Origin: Rhodocyclaceae bacterium
GTDB taxonomy: Bacteria > Pseudomonadota > Gammaproteobacteria > Burkholderiales > Rhodocyclaceae
Reading direction: 5' to 3'
Length of the DNA stretch: 64,000 nt
Assembly: GCA_030824275.1 (NCBI GenBank)
Contig: JAVBXY010000003.1
Coordinates: forward strand, 124,001 to 188,000
The notes below the pieces were generated by a model. That model did not search any database. It worked only from the letters and a program-made list of their open reading frames with translations, and was not told where the DNA came from. Positions within the stretch are counted from its first letter, which is position 1; the number at the start of each line of letters is the position of its first letter. The position numbers and the translations under genes were made by a program. Shown here one piece after another: positions 20,761-30,709 of this stretch.

Positions 20761-21303
20761 ATGACTATACATATGAATGAAACTCCATCGCCCTGGGTGC
20801 GCCGCTTCGCCCCGTTGATCGAAAAAGGCGGCTCGGTGCTCGACCTTGCCTGCGGTTCCGGCCGTCATTCCCGCCTGTTGGCAGAGCAGGGTTGCCTCGT
20901 CGAGGCGCTGGACCGGGATGCCGATGCACTGGCGTTGCTGGCTGGCGTGCCGGGCATCACTACCCGCCATGCCGATGTCGAGGGCGGCCCCTGGCCCTAC
21001 CATTCACGGGCCTTTGACGGCATTGTCGTCACCAACTACCTCTATCGACCGCTCTTGCCGATGTTGCTCAATGCGCTGGAGGTGAATGGCGTACTGATCT
21101 ACGAGACCTTCATGGTCGGTAACGAACGCTTCGGCAAGCCGTCCAATCCGGCCTTCCTGTTGCGACAGGGCGAATTGCTCGATGTCATCCGGCGCAAGCT
21201 GGTGGTCGTCGCCTTCGAGCAGGGCGAGGTGGTGGGGCCGCGTCCGGCGGTGGTGCAGCGGCTGTGTGCGACACGGCGGCTGGAACCGATGCTGCCCGCT
21301 TGA
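20761..21303 (+). CDS. SAM-dependent methyltransferase (TehB-like)
   Basis: VLDLACGSGRHSRLLAEQGCLVEALDRDADAL motif I. Confidence 0.85.
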   Translation: MTIHMNETPSPWVRRFAPLIEKGGSVLDLACGSGRHSRLLAEQGCLVEALDRDADALALLAGVPGITTRHADVEGGPWPYHSRAFDGIVVTNYLYRPLLPMLLNALEVNGVLIYETFMVGNERFGKPSNPAFLLRQGELLDVIRRKLVVVAFEQGEVVGPRPAVVQRLCATRRLEPMLPA

Positions 21304-21379
21304 ACGCGATTCATACCCCGAAATCGGCGTTTCGTCGCAGGGCGATGGCATCGCTGCTGCCACATGAAATAATCACGTC

Positions 21380-22375
21380 ATGAATCCTGACTTGCGCCGC
21401 CTGTTGTTCACCCTGGTCGGTAATTCGCTGATTGCTGCCTTCCTGACTGCCTTGGGCGTTGGCGCTGGCTGGGCGATCAATCTGCTGATATCCCAATGCA
21501 TCGGCCTGTCGATTTTCTCCACCTGCACCTTTGCCGGGAAACGCTTGCCGGCGGGGCCACGCCGTCTGGCGGGGATGGTCGTCGCCGTTCCCGTGGGCGT
21601 GGTGATCGGCTTGGCGCTGGGCATCAGTTTGTCTGGCGTCGGCTGGGTGCACTGGCCGACCGTGGCCTGGCAGGCGGTGGCCATTGGCGTCACGATAGGC
21701 GTCATGGGCAGCGGCTTTTTCTACCTGCGGGAACGCAATCTGGCCCTGATCGCCGAGGTGCAGCAACGGGAGAATCGCCGGCTCGAAGCCGAGAAACGGA
21801 GCATCGAGGCCCAGCTCAAGATGCTTCAGGCGCAGATCGAGCCGCATTTCCTGTTCAATTCCCTGGCCAACGTCTCGGCGCTGATCGCCGTCGATACGGC
21901 CTTGGCGGCGCGTCTGCTGGACGCGCTGATCCGCTACCTGCGGGCCAGTCTGTCCCATACGCGGGCCGATGGCGGCACCCTGAACGACGAGGTGGCCTTG
22001 CTCAGCGCCTATCTCGATGTGCTGAAAATCCGCATGGGCGAGCGCCTGGCCTATGTCTTCGATATTCCGCCGGAACTGGGCGCGCTGCCGCTGCCGCCGA
22101 TGATCCTGCAACCGCTGGTGGAAAACGCCGTGCGCCATGGGCTGGAGCCCAAGGTCGCTGGCGGAACCTTGCGCATTTCGGCGCGTCGCGAAGGCGGTCG
22201 ACTCCTGATTCAGGTGGCTGACGATGGTCTTGGTTTCGACGATGCGCCGGGCGAAGGCATTGGACTGGCCAATATCCGGGCGCGGCTGGCTGCCTTGTTC
22301 GGCACCGAGGGGCGCTTGTCGCTGTCGTCAAAAGTCGGCGCTGGCGTGACGGCGATTGTGGAGATTCCTGCATGA
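21380..22375 (+). CDS. LytS/AlgZ-type sensor histidine kinase
   Basis: LKMLQAQIEPHFLFNSLANVSALI and LQPLVENAVRHGLEPK. Confidence 0.93.
   Translation: MNPDLRRLLFTLVGNSLIAAFLTALGVGAGWAINLLISQCIGLSIFSTCTFAGKRLPAGPRRLAGMVVAVPVGVVIGLALGISLSGVGWVHWPTVAWQAVAIGVTIGVMGSGFFYLRERNLALIAEVQQRENRRLEAEKRSIEAQLKMLQAQIEPHFLFNSLANVSALIAVDTALAARLLDALIRYLRASLSHTRADGGTLNDEVALLSAYLDVLKIRMGERLAYVFDIPPELGALPLPPMILQPLVENAVRHGLEPKVAGGTLRISARREGGRLLIQVADDGLGFDDAPGEGIGLANIRARLAALFGTEGRLSLSSKVGAGVTAIVEIPA
22330..22355 (+). repeat. Dispersed 26-nt motif copy 4 (3' end of LytS-like kinase)
   Basis: AAAAGTCGGCGCTGGCG-TG-ACGGCGA. Confidence 0.95.
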
Positions 22376-23121
22376 AAGCCATCATCGCCGACGACGAGGC
22401 ACATCTTGCCAAGCATCTCCAGGCGCGCCTGGCAGCGTTGTGGCCGGAACTGGAGGTCGTCGGTGTCGCCGCCAACGGCATCGAGGCCCGCGAGCTGATC
22501 GAGGGATTGAAGCCGGACATCGCCTTCCTCGACATCCGCATGCCGGGCATGAGCGGGCTGGAGGTGGCGGCGGCTCTGCCTCCGGCCTTGGGTTGTCGTT
22601 TTGTCTTCGTCACCGCCTACGACGAATTCGCTGTTCAGGCGTTCGAGCGTGAGGCCGTAGACTATTTGCTCAAGCCGGTGGGCGACGAACGCTTGCTGGC
22701 GACCATCGAGCGTCTGCGTCGTGCATCCACTCCACCGCCGGCTGCCGACGCCCTGCTGCAACGACTGCAAGCACTGCTGCCGGCTGCCACTTCAGAGCGT
22801 CTGCGCTGGATTCGGGCGTCGGTGGGCACGGAAGTGCGGCTGGTGGCGGTGGACGAGGTCTGCTACTTCCAGGCCACGGACAAATACACGGCGGTGTTCG
22901 TCCGCGATGCCGAATTGCTGATTCGCACGCCGATCAAGGAACTGGCGGAGCAGCTCGATCCGGAACAGTTCTGGCAGGTGCATCGCGGCACGCTGATCAA
23001 TGTGCGGCAAGTCGTCGCGGCGAAGCACGATGCCTTCGGCCGAGTGAGCCTGAGTCTGCGCGACCGGCCGGAGACGGTGGCCGTCAGCCGCGGCCACGCG
23101 CATCTGTTCAGGCAGATGTAG
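22372..23121 (+). CDS. LytTR-family response regulator
   Basis: Receiver domain (KPDIAFLDIRMPGMSGLEVA) plus LytTR C-terminus (VCYFQATDKYTAVF...WQVHRGTLINVRQV). Confidence 0.94.
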   Translation: MKAIIADDEAHLAKHLQARLAALWPELEVVGVAANGIEARELIEGLKPDIAFLDIRMPGMSGLEVAAALPPALGCRFVFVTAYDEFAVQAFEREAVDYLLKPVGDERLLATIERLRRASTPPPAADALLQRLQALLPAATSERLRWIRASVGTEVRLVAVDEVCYFQATDKYTAVFVRDAELLIRTPIKELAEQLDPEQFWQVHRGTLINVRQVVAAKHDAFGRVSLSLRDRPETVAVSRGHAHLFRQM

Positions 23122-24217
23122 GCACTGAGGTGGGCACTGAGGATGCGGCGAGGATGCGTGCCGCCAGCGCGTCCAAGGCGGTGGGGCTGAGATCGTCGGT
23201 GGCGTAGTTGTCCTTGGTGCCGAAATCCGCGTAGTTGCTGGACTGCGAGCGCTGGTAGAGCGGATCGTAGTGCAGCGTCAGCAGTTCGCCGACGAGCAGG
23301 GGAAAGGCCTTCTCTTCGATCAGCGCATGCCAGCGGGCCAGGGTTTCGTTGCTTTGCAAGCCGCGCAGATGCCCCAGGCGCTCCACCAGCCAGGCCGGGT
23401 CGGCGATGGCGTAGTCATAGTCGCGCAGCAGGAATTCCACTCGTGCCGGCAGGCTGGCTTCGACGCGCAGGCAGGGTGCGCGGCGGATGGCTTCGATCAG
23501 CGCATCAGGAACGTGCAGTTGGCCGATCTTGCGGCTTTCTGCTTCCACATACACCGGACGAGCGGGATCGAATCCATTCAAGGCGGCGAACAGCCCGCTC
23601 TCGAAGCGTTTCTGCGATGGCTGTGGATGCCCCGGCAGGCTGCCCAGCACCGAGCCCTTGTGGCGGGCGATTTCCTCCAGGTGCAAGACTTGTGCACCCT
23701 GAGTGGCGAGAGCTTCGAGCACACGGCTCTTGCCGCTGCCGGTGGCGCCGGTGACGACGCGGAAATTCAGGGTCGGCGGCAGCAAGGCGAGTTGATCGAT
23801 GACATGCCGGCGCCATTGCTTGTAGCCGCCTTCGAGGCGCCGTGCGTCCCAGCCGATTTCGCGCAGGATGTGGGTGAAGGCGCCGCTACGCTGGCCGCCG
23901 CGCCAGCAATAGACCAGGGGGCGCCAATCCTTGGTTTTGTCGAGCAGGTGGGTTTCGATGTGATGGGCGATGTTCTTCGCCACCAGCGCAGCGCCCAGCT
24001 TCTTCGCCTCGAATACGGAAACCTGTTTGTAGATGGTGCCGACCCGCGCGCGTTCCTCGTCGGAGAACACCGGCAGGCTGATGGCGCCGGGCAGGTGATC
24101 CTCGGCGAATTCGCCCGGTGAGCGCGCGTCTATGACGGCGTCGAATTCGCCCAGTTGTGCTACCGTTGCCTGGCCGCGATGGGGTGTGCGTACAGGGGGA
24201 ATTTGTGGCGTGTTCAC
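23108..24217 (-). CDS. selU: tRNA 2-selenouridine synthase
   Basis: Rhodanese (VYCWRGGQRSGAFTHILREIGWDARRLEGGYKQWRRHV) + P-loop (VVTGATGSGKSRVLEAL). Confidence 0.93.
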   Translation of the reverse strand: MNTPQIPPVRTPHRGQATVAQLGEFDAVIDARSPGEFAEDHLPGAISLPVFSDEERARVGTIYKQVSVFEAKKLGAALVAKNIAHHIETHLLDKTKDWRPLVYCWRGGQRSGAFTHILREIGWDARRLEGGYKQWRRHVIDQLALLPPTLNFRVVTGATGSGKSRVLEALATQGAQVLHLEEIARHKGSVLGSLPGHPQPSQKRFESGLFAALNGFDPARPVYVEAESRKIGQLHVPDALIEAIRRAPCLRVEASLPARVEFLLRDYDYAIADPAWLVERLGHLRGLQSNETLARWHALIEEKAFPLLVGELLTLHYDPLYQRSQSSNYADFGTKDNYATDDLSPTALDALAARILAASSVPTSVPTSA

Positions 24218-24840
24218 GAGGCGGTACCGAGCAGGGGCGTGAGGGCTTTCCAGACGTGGTCGAGGATTTTCGGCTGGGCGGCGGCGACGGGATGCAGGTT
24301 GTCGTTCTGGTAGGCGGCGCGGTCCTCGGCGATGGGTTCGAGGAGGAAAGGCAGCAGGGCGATTTTTTCGCGCTTGGCCAGTTCGCGGAAGCTTGCTTCG
24401 AAGTCCCGTGTGTACTCGGGGCCGTAATTGGGCGGCAGGCGCATGCCGACGAGCAGGACGCGGGCTTTTTGTTTCTTCGCGGCGGCGATCATGGCGGCGA
24501 GATTCTCGCGCATGGCGTTCACCGGCAGGCCGCGCAGGCCGTCGTTGGCACCGAGGGCGAGGATCACCACGCCGGGGTGGAATTGCTTGAGTGCGCCATC
24601 GAAGCGGCTACGGCCGCCAGCGGTGGTTTCGCCGCTGATGCTGGCATTGGCGACGGTCCAGGGGGAACCCTTCTGTTGCAGGCGCTGTCCGAGGAGCTGT
24701 GGCCAGCTTTGGGCAACGGCGATACCGAAGCCGGCGGACAGGCTGTCGCCATAAACGAGTATGGTGCCGCTGGTCTTGTTCGCAGCCAGCGAGGCCGTGG
24801 CGGATAACAGGAATATCAGGAAGGACAGAATCTTGAACAT
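24214..24840 (-). CDS. tesA: Arylesterase / TesA-type SGNH lipase
   Basis: GTILVYGDSLSAGFGIAVAQSWPQLLGQRL; GANDGLRG; signal peptide. Confidence 0.9.
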   Translation of the reverse strand: MFKILSFLIFLLSATASLAANKTSGTILVYGDSLSAGFGIAVAQSWPQLLGQRLQQKGSPWTVANASISGETTAGGRSRFDGALKQFHPGVVILALGANDGLRGLPVNAMRENLAAMIAAAKKQKARVLLVGMRLPPNYGPEYTRDFEASFRELAKREKIALLPFLLEPIAEDRAAYQNDNLHPVAAAQPKILDHVWKALTPLLGTAS

Positions 24841-25528
24841 GGCGGCAAGCAATGAGACTGTAAGCGCGGTGATCGAAGTCGCGGAGCTCGGCAAGGAAGT
24901 AGCCAGCGGCGACGGGAAGCTGACGATTCTGCACGAGATTTCCTTCGCGGTCAGGTCCGGCGAGGCAGTGGCCATTGTCGGTGCCTCCGGTTCCGGTAAA
25001 TCCACGCTGCTCGGCCTGATGGCGGGGCTGGATGTGGCGACTGCCGGTACGGTACGACTGGGTGGCCAGGATCTGGCGGGACTCGATGAGGATGGCCGAG
25101 CGGAGTTGCGTGGCCGGCTGCTGGGTTTCGTTTTTCAATCCTTCCAATTGCTGCCGGCGCTCACCGCTCTGGAGAACACCATGCTGCCGCTGGAATTGGC
25201 GGGCCGCTCTGAAGCGCGGGCAACGGCGGAGGCGATGCTGGCCCGAGTCGGTCTCGGCGCTCGCTTCGGCCATTACCCCAAGCATCTGTCCGGTGGCGAG
25301 CAACAGCGTGTGGCGCTGGCCCGCGCGTTTGCCATGAAGCCGCAGTTGCTGTTGGCCGATGAGCCGACAGGGAATCTCGATGCGGAGACCGGTGCCCAGG
25401 TCATCGACCTGATGTTCGCCATGAATGCGGAAGCCGGCACTACGCTGATCCTCGTCACTCATGACGAGGCATTGGCCCGACGTTGCGGCAGGACGCTACG
25501 CCTGGCGGCTGGCCGTCTGCTGAACTAG
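24839..25528 (+). CDS. ABC transporter ATP-binding protein (YbbA/LolD-like)
   Basis: GASGSGKSTLLGLMAGLD, LSGGEQQRVALARAFAMKPQLLLADEPTGNLD; divergent from tesA as in tesA/ybbA loci. Confidence 0.92.
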   Translation: MAASNETVSAVIEVAELGKEVASGDGKLTILHEISFAVRSGEAVAIVGASGSGKSTLLGLMAGLDVATAGTVRLGGQDLAGLDEDGRAELRGRLLGFVFQSFQLLPALTALENTMLPLELAGRSEARATAEAMLARVGLGARFGHYPKHLSGGEQQRVALARAFAMKPQLLLADEPTGNLDAETGAQVIDLMFAMNAEAGTTLILVTHDEALARRCGRTLRLAAGRLLN

Positions 25529-26770
25529 ACGCGCAGCATTGACGCCGCTGCGCACGGCGCCCTCGATGGTGGCCGGATAGTCGCCGGCGACGTAGTCGCC
25601 GGCGAGCCACAGGCCTGGCAGTTCGGTCTGCGCGGGCGGTCGCTGGAGGTTCGGTACGCAGGCGAAGGTGGCGCGCTTTTCGGTAATGGTCCAGGTGCGC
25701 TCGGGCAGCGGCAGATTGGGCACGATGCGCAGCAACTCGCCGTGAATGGCCAGTTCCAGTTCCTCCGCCGGTAGATCGAGATGACGACCGCGAGCACTGA
25801 TGACGGCGGCGATCAGGCCATGCTGGCCGCAGAGTGCACCGCGATCGAACAGCCATTGGGCATGGCCCTCGGCAATGCCAACCATGGGCTGTGGCAGTGC
25901 CACTTCAGGTGGATAGGCCAGGTAGGTGGTGACGATGGGCTCCCAGTCGAAATTGGCGACCGAGGGGGCCAGTTCCGGCACCAGGCCTGCGAGGTGGTAG
26001 GGCGCGACGGCGATCACGACCTGCGAGTACGCGGTGCCGTCGATCATCCAGGCATTTCCTTCACGTATCAGTGGGCCGATGCGCTTGCCGCGCTGTATCC
26101 GCCCGCCGTGAGCGGCGATGAAAGCGGCCGCCGGTTCGGGGAACAGGGCCGAGAGATCGACCTGCGGCAGCAGCATGTCGCTGGCCTCGCGGCTACCGGC
26201 GAGGCTGTCGCGCAGGACATTGGCCAACACCTGCGCCGAAGCCTGATCGGCCGGTGTGTTGAGGGCGGCGATGCACAGCGGTTCCCATAAAAGTCGGCGC
26301 TGGCGGGACGGCGTTTTGTGCTGCGTCAGCCAGTCGCTGACGGTGAGGTCGGGCTCGATGCGAAAGCCGCTGATTTGCAAACCCAGCATGAGGCGGATGG
26401 CGGCCCATTTTTCACGCCAGTCGATGCCTTTCGCGCCGATCAGGGCGAAGGCGGTGTGCAAGGGCGCTGGGAGTTTCGGTGCCACCATCAGGAACTCGCC
26501 GGGGAACTCGAAACGCAGCGGTGTGCGTTTGAGCAGCACATCCGGGTCGGCACCGACGGCACGCATCAGGCGCAGGGTTTCGCGATAGGCACCGATGAGG
26601 ATGTGCTGGCCGTTGTCGACGACAGTGTCGTGGCTTTCGCTGGCACGGGCGCGGCCGCCGAGGGTTTTCGAGGCTTCGTAGAGATGGGCTTCGTGACCGG
26701 CGACGCAGAGTTCGACGGCGGCGGCGAGACCAGCGTAGCCGGCACCAATGACGGCAACGGGGTGGGCCAT
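25496..26770 (-). CDS. hpnE: Hydroxysqualene dehydroxylase / FAD-dependent desaturase HpnE
   Basis: MAHPVAVIGAGYAGLAAAVELCVAGHEAHLYEASKTLGGRA; adjacent to hpnC/hpnD. Confidence 0.92.
   Translation of the reverse strand: MAHPVAVIGAGYAGLAAAVELCVAGHEAHLYEASKTLGGRARASESHDTVVDNGQHILIGAYRETLRLMRAVGADPDVLLKRTPLRFEFPGEFLMVAPKLPAPLHTAFALIGAKGIDWREKWAAIRLMLGLQISGFRIEPDLTVSDWLTQHKTPSRQRRLLWEPLCIAALNTPADQASAQVLANVLRDSLAGSREASDMLLPQVDLSALFPEPAAAFIAAHGGRIQRGKRIGPLIREGNAWMIDGTAYSQVVIAVAPYHLAGLVPELAPSVANFDWEPIVTTYLAYPPEVALPQPMVGIAEGHAQWLFDRGALCGQHGLIAAVISARGRHLDLPAEELELAIHGELLRIVPNLPLPERTWTITEKRATFACVPNLQRPPAQTELPGLWLAGDYVAGDYPATIEGAVRSGVNAARLVQQTASRQA
26289..26314 (+). repeat. Dispersed 26-nt motif copy 5 (antisense within hpnE)
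   Basis: AAAAGTCGGCGCTGGCG-GG-ACGGCGT. Confidence 0.95.
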
Positions 26771-26772
26771 GC

Positions 26773-27606
26773 TTACGCGGTGAACCAGGTCTTGCCCGCC
26801 AGCCATATCTTGCGCAGGGGCGTCAGCGACACGCGTTGGTCGAGCACGCGGCAGCCGTCGCGGACGATCTCGTTCAGCGTCGTGCGGTAGATGGCGGCCA
26901 TGATCAGGCCGGCACGTTGTGCCTTGCGGTCGGCGGCGGGTAACTGAGCGAAAGCCTGGTCGTACATGGCTTGCGCACGTTCCACCTGGAATTCCATGAG
27001 GCGGCGGAAGTTGTCGCTGTAGCGGGCTTGCAGCAGATCGGTTTCGGTGACGCCGAAACGGGCCAGTTCGTCCTGGGGCAGATAGATGCGGCCGCGCCGG
27101 GCGTCCTCGCCGACGTCGCGGATGATGTTGGTGAGCTGGAAGGCGAGGCCCAGGTCGTGGGCGTATTTCAGCGTCTGGCGATCCGTGTAGCCAAAGATTT
27201 CCGCGGCCAGCAGGCCGACCACGCTGGCGACGCGATAGCAATAGAGATGCAGGGCCTTGAAGTCGGCATAGCGGGCCTGGTCGAGGTCCATCTCCATGCC
27301 GTCGATGATTTCCTGCAACTGTTCCTGCGGCAGGGAAAATTTCTTCAGCGAGCCGGCCAGGGCCTGGGTCACCGGGTGGCTGGGGTGGCCTTCGTAGAGG
27401 GCGCCGACCTCGGTGCGCCACCAGGCCAGCTTGCCTCGCGCCAGATTGGCGTCCGGGCATTCATCCACCACGTCGTCCACTTCGCGGCAAAAAGCGTAAA
27501 GCGCCGTGATGGCCTGGCGGCGCGGCGGTTCGAGGAACAGGAAGCTGTAGTAGAAGCTGCTGCCGCTGGCGGCAGCTTTCTGCTGGCAGTAGTCGTCGGG
27601 GGTCAT
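26773..27606 (-). CDS. hpnD: Presqualene diphosphate synthase HpnD
   Basis: MTPDDYCQQKAAASGSSFYYSFLFLEPPRRQAITALYAFCREVDDVVDE. Confidence 0.94.
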   Translation of the reverse strand: MTPDDYCQQKAAASGSSFYYSFLFLEPPRRQAITALYAFCREVDDVVDECPDANLARGKLAWWRTEVGALYEGHPSHPVTQALAGSLKKFSLPQEQLQEIIDGMEMDLDQARYADFKALHLYCYRVASVVGLLAAEIFGYTDRQTLKYAHDLGLAFQLTNIIRDVGEDARRGRIYLPQDELARFGVTETDLLQARYSDNFRRLMEFQVERAQAMYDQAFAQLPAADRKAQRAGLIMAAIYRTTLNEIVRDGCRVLDQRVSLTPLRKIWLAGKTWFTA

Positions 27607-28463
27607 GGCGCAGTTTCCATAGAAGCGTCCAAGGGTCTGACCAGTGAGCGCCAGAAAATGCCGGGCCAGTCGATGGCCGTCAGCACCGGGCGATGATTGA
27701 AGACGTCATAGTCCACAGCGTCTATTTTCTCAAGAATGCGCAGGCCGCCGGCGACGATGGCTCGGATTTCCAGGCCGATGCGGCCGGGCAGGTCCCAGCC
27801 CAGGGCTGCGCCGGAAAGCATCAGAGCACGGGCGCGGTCCACCTGGAAGTGCAACAGATCGCGAAAGTCGGCGCTGGCGACACGGCGAGCAATATCCCCA
27901 TCGCGAATGCTGAAACGCGCCATCTCATCCTGCGGCAGGTAAATGCGGCCGTTTTGGCCCTTGCCGGCATCGATACCCACGTCCTGCCAATGGTTGATCA
28001 GTTGCAGGGCGGAACAGATGGCGTCGGAACGGGTCAGATTCTCCGGCGAGGCCTGCTTGAACAGATGCAGCATCAGCCGGCCCACCGGATCGGCGGAACG
28101 GCGGCAGTAGTCCATCAGTTCGGCGAAGTCCGCGTAGCGGTCCTTGTGCACATCCTGGATGAAGGCATCAAGCAGGTCGCGGAAGAGTTGCAGGGGCAAG
28201 TCGTAATGGGCGATGACCGGCGACAGATTACGGAATATCGGGTGAGCGCTGGGATGACCCGCCTCGATCAGGTCGAGTTCGGCCTGATAGGCCGCCAGAC
28301 GGGCGATTCGCTCTGCCGCCGGCAGGTCGCCTTCATCGGCGAAATCGTCGGCGCTGCGGGCGAAGGCGTAAATCGCCGCCACCGGTTCGCGCAGGGCGGG
28401 AGGCAGCAGGATGGAGGCGACGGGGAAGTTCTCGTAGTGGCTCTCGTAACTGTCGGGCGGCAT
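27603..28463 (-). CDS. hpnC: Hydroxysqualene synthase HpnC
   Basis: MPPDSYESHYENFPVASILLPPALREPVAAIYAFARSADDFADEGD; operon with hpnDE. Confidence 0.93.
   Translation of the reverse strand: MPPDSYESHYENFPVASILLPPALREPVAAIYAFARSADDFADEGDLPAAERIARLAAYQAELDLIEAGHPSAHPIFRNLSPVIAHYDLPLQLFRDLLDAFIQDVHKDRYADFAELMDYCRRSADPVGRLMLHLFKQASPENLTRSDAICSALQLINHWQDVGIDAGKGQNGRIYLPQDEMARFSIRDGDIARRVASADFRDLLHFQVDRARALMLSGAALGWDLPGRIGLEIRAIVAGGLRILEKIDAVDYDVFNHRPVLTAIDWPGIFWRSLVRPLDASMETAP
27863..27888 (+). repeat. Dispersed 26-nt motif copy 6 (antisense within hpnC)
   Basis: GAAAGTCGGCGCTGGCG-AC-ACGGCGA. Confidence 0.95.
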
Positions 28464-28557
28464 GGCGGCGGAGTATAGGGGAGGGCGGAAAGAAAGGAGG
28501 AAAGAAGGTAAAATCGCCGATCTACGTTTGCTGCTTCCCTTGGTGGTAACAGCATGC

Positions 28558-28642
28558 GCCCAGGTGGCGGAATTGGTAGACGCACCAGATTTAGGTTCTG
28601 GCGCCGCGAGGCGTGGGGGTTCGAGTCCCTTCCTGGGCACCA
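28558..28642 (+). tRNA. tRNA-Leu(UAG)
   Basis: GCCCAGG...CCTGGGC acceptor pairing, CCAGA-TTTAGGT-TCTGG anticodon arm, GGTTCGAGTCC T-arm, encoded CCA. Confidence 0.96.
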
Positions 28643-28675
28643 GGCAATATTTATTTTCATGGCGGATAAAGAGAA

Positions 28676-29998
28676 ATGACGGACAACGCAACGACGGAAG
28701 TTCAAGCAGTCACCCCCAGCGCGCTGGAGCGCCGCATCGACATGACGGTCCTGATGGCCGAGATCGACAAGGATGTCGATCAGCGCCTGAAGAAGATGTC
28801 GCGCACCGTGAAAATGGCGGGTTTCCGTCCCGGCAAGGTGCCGATGAAAATGGTGGCCCAGCAGTACGGCTACCAGGCTCGCTCCGAGGCCATTGGTGCC
28901 GCCGTCGAAAAGACCTTCGGCGAAAAGGTCCGCGAGCAGAATCTGCGCGTCGCCGGTTATCCGCGCATCGAGCCCAAGGCCGATGCGGCCGATGGCCAAC
29001 TGGCCTTTTCCGCCATATTCGAGGTCTATCCGGATATCACCCTCAGCGACATTTCCGCCCAGGTGATTGAAAAGGCCACCCTGACGGTGACCGATGCTGA
29101 AGTGGACAAGACCATCGACGTCCTGCGCAAGCAGCGCACCACCTACGCCGATGCCGGCCGCGCCTCGCAGAAGGATGATCGACTGGTGATCGATTTCGTC
29201 GGTCGCAAGGACGGCGTCGAGTTCCCCGGTGGCAAGGCCGATGATTACACCGTGATGGTCGGCGGCGGCATGATGCTGCCGGACTTCGAAGCCCAGCTTG
29301 AAGGCGCCAAGGCCGGCGAGACCAAGAGCTTCGAGGTCAAGTTCCCCGAGGACTACCAGGCCAAGGATCTGGCCGGCAGCACCGTGCAGTTTGAAATGAC
29401 GGTGAAGAAGGTCGAAGCCCCCAAGCTGCCCGAAGTCGATGCCGAGTTCGCCAAGCAACTGGGTGTGGCCGATGGCGACACGACCAAGATGCGCACTGAA
29501 GTGCGCACGAATCTGGAGCGTGAAGTGAAGAAGCGTCTTCATGCCCGCGTCAAGGAACAGGTCATGGAAGCCCTGCTGGCCGTGAATCCGATCGAGGTGC
29601 CGAAGTCCCTGATCGAGATGGAGTCGCAGCAGATGGCCGAAGCCGCCCGGCGTGACATGGAGTCCCGCGGCATGGATGTCAAGAATCTGCCCTTCGACCC
29701 GTCCTGGTTCGGCGAGCAGGCCATCCGTCGTGTGAAGCTTGGCCTGCTTCTTGCTGAGCTGGTGAAGAGTAAAGAACTTCATGCCAAGGCCGAACAAGTG
29801 CGCGCCATCATTGACGAATTCGCCGAGACCTTCGAAGACCCCAAGGAAGTGGTCCGCTGGTACTACTCGCAGCCCCAGCGCCTGGCGGAAGCCGAGGCTC
29901 TGGCCTTGGAAAACAACGTGGTGGAATGGGTGCTCGGCACTGCCAAGGTCAGCGACAAGCCGATCGCATTTGACGAGCTGATGGCTAACGCGGCATGA
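28676..29998 (+). CDS. tig: Trigger factor
   Basis: 440 aa with PPIase region and location upstream of clpP-clpX-lon. Confidence 0.95.
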   Translation: MTDNATTEVQAVTPSALERRIDMTVLMAEIDKDVDQRLKKMSRTVKMAGFRPGKVPMKMVAQQYGYQARSEAIGAAVEKTFGEKVREQNLRVAGYPRIEPKADAADGQLAFSAIFEVYPDITLSDISAQVIEKATLTVTDAEVDKTIDVLRKQRTTYADAGRASQKDDRLVIDFVGRKDGVEFPGGKADDYTVMVGGGMMLPDFEAQLEGAKAGETKSFEVKFPEDYQAKDLAGSTVQFEMTVKKVEAPKLPEVDAEFAKQLGVADGDTTKMRTEVRTNLEREVKKRLHARVKEQVMEALLAVNPIEVPKSLIEMESQQMAEAARRDMESRGMDVKNLPFDPSWFGEQAIRRVKLGLLLAELVKSKELHAKAEQVRAIIDEFAETFEDPKEVVRWYYSQPQRLAEAEALALENNVVEWVLGTAKVSDKPIAFDELMANAA

Positions 29999-30009
29999 TC
30001 TTTCCGGAG

Positions 30010-30669
30010 ATGTCCATGTACGGTTCACGACAAAACATGATGCAAAACGGTGCGCTCGATACACAGGGCCTCGGCATGGTGCCCATGGTCATCGAGACCA
30101 GCGGTCGCGGCGAGCGGGCCTATGACATCTACTCGCGCCTGCTGCGCGAGCGGGTGATTTTTCTCGTTGGTCCAGTCAATGACATGACGGCCAATCTGGT
30201 CGTCGCCCAGTTGCTGTTCCTCGAATCGGAAAACCCTGACAAGGACATCTTCTTCTACATCAACTCGCCGGGTGGTTCGGTGACGGCCGGTATGGCCATC
30301 TACGACACCATGCAGTTCATCAAGCCGCATGTGTCGACGCTGTGCATCGGCCAGGCGGCCAGCATGGGTGCCTTCCTGCTGGCGGCGGGTGAGAAGGGCA
30401 AGCGTTTCGCCCTGCCGAATTCCCGCGTGATGATCCATCAGCCCCTGGGCGGTTTCCAGGGCCAGGCGTCCGATATCGAGATTCACGCCCGGGAAATCCT
30501 GTTTCTCAAGCAAAAGCTCAACAACATGCTGGCGCAACATACCGGTCAGTCGCTGGAACGCATCGAGCGCGATACCGACCGGGATAACTTCCTGTCGGCC
30601 GATGCAGCAGTGGAATACGGTCTTGTGGACAAGGTGCTCAAGAGCCGTGCCGAGGCCGTCGAAGGCTGA
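30010..30669 (+). CDS. clpP: ATP-dependent Clp protease proteolytic subunit
   Basis: [70 protein letters not shown]. Confidence 0.97.
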   Translation: MSMYGSRQNMMQNGALDTQGLGMVPMVIETSGRGERAYDIYSRLLRERVIFLVGPVNDMTANLVVAQLLFLESENPDKDIFFYINSPGGSVTAGMAIYDTMQFIKPHVSTLCIGQAASMGAFLLAAGEKGKRFALPNSRVMIHQPLGGFQGQASDIEIHAREILFLKQKLNNMLAQHTGQSLERIERDTDRDNFLSADAAVEYGLVDKVLKSRAEAVEG

Positions 30670-30709
30670 TCGCGCAAACTAATCGGACGCAAACGGGGAA
30701 GGAACAATC

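Noticed and set aside
28336-28362. GAAATCGTCGGCGCTGCGGGCGAAGGC resembles the dispersed motif in hpnC
   Set aside because: Encodes the conserved HpnC FARSADDFADE motif; lacks the NNACGGCGA half.
28268-30064. 598-aa minus-strand ORF antisense to tig and spanning tRNA-Leu
   Set aside because: Shadow ORF opposite trigger factor and crossing a tRNA gene; no recognisable domains.
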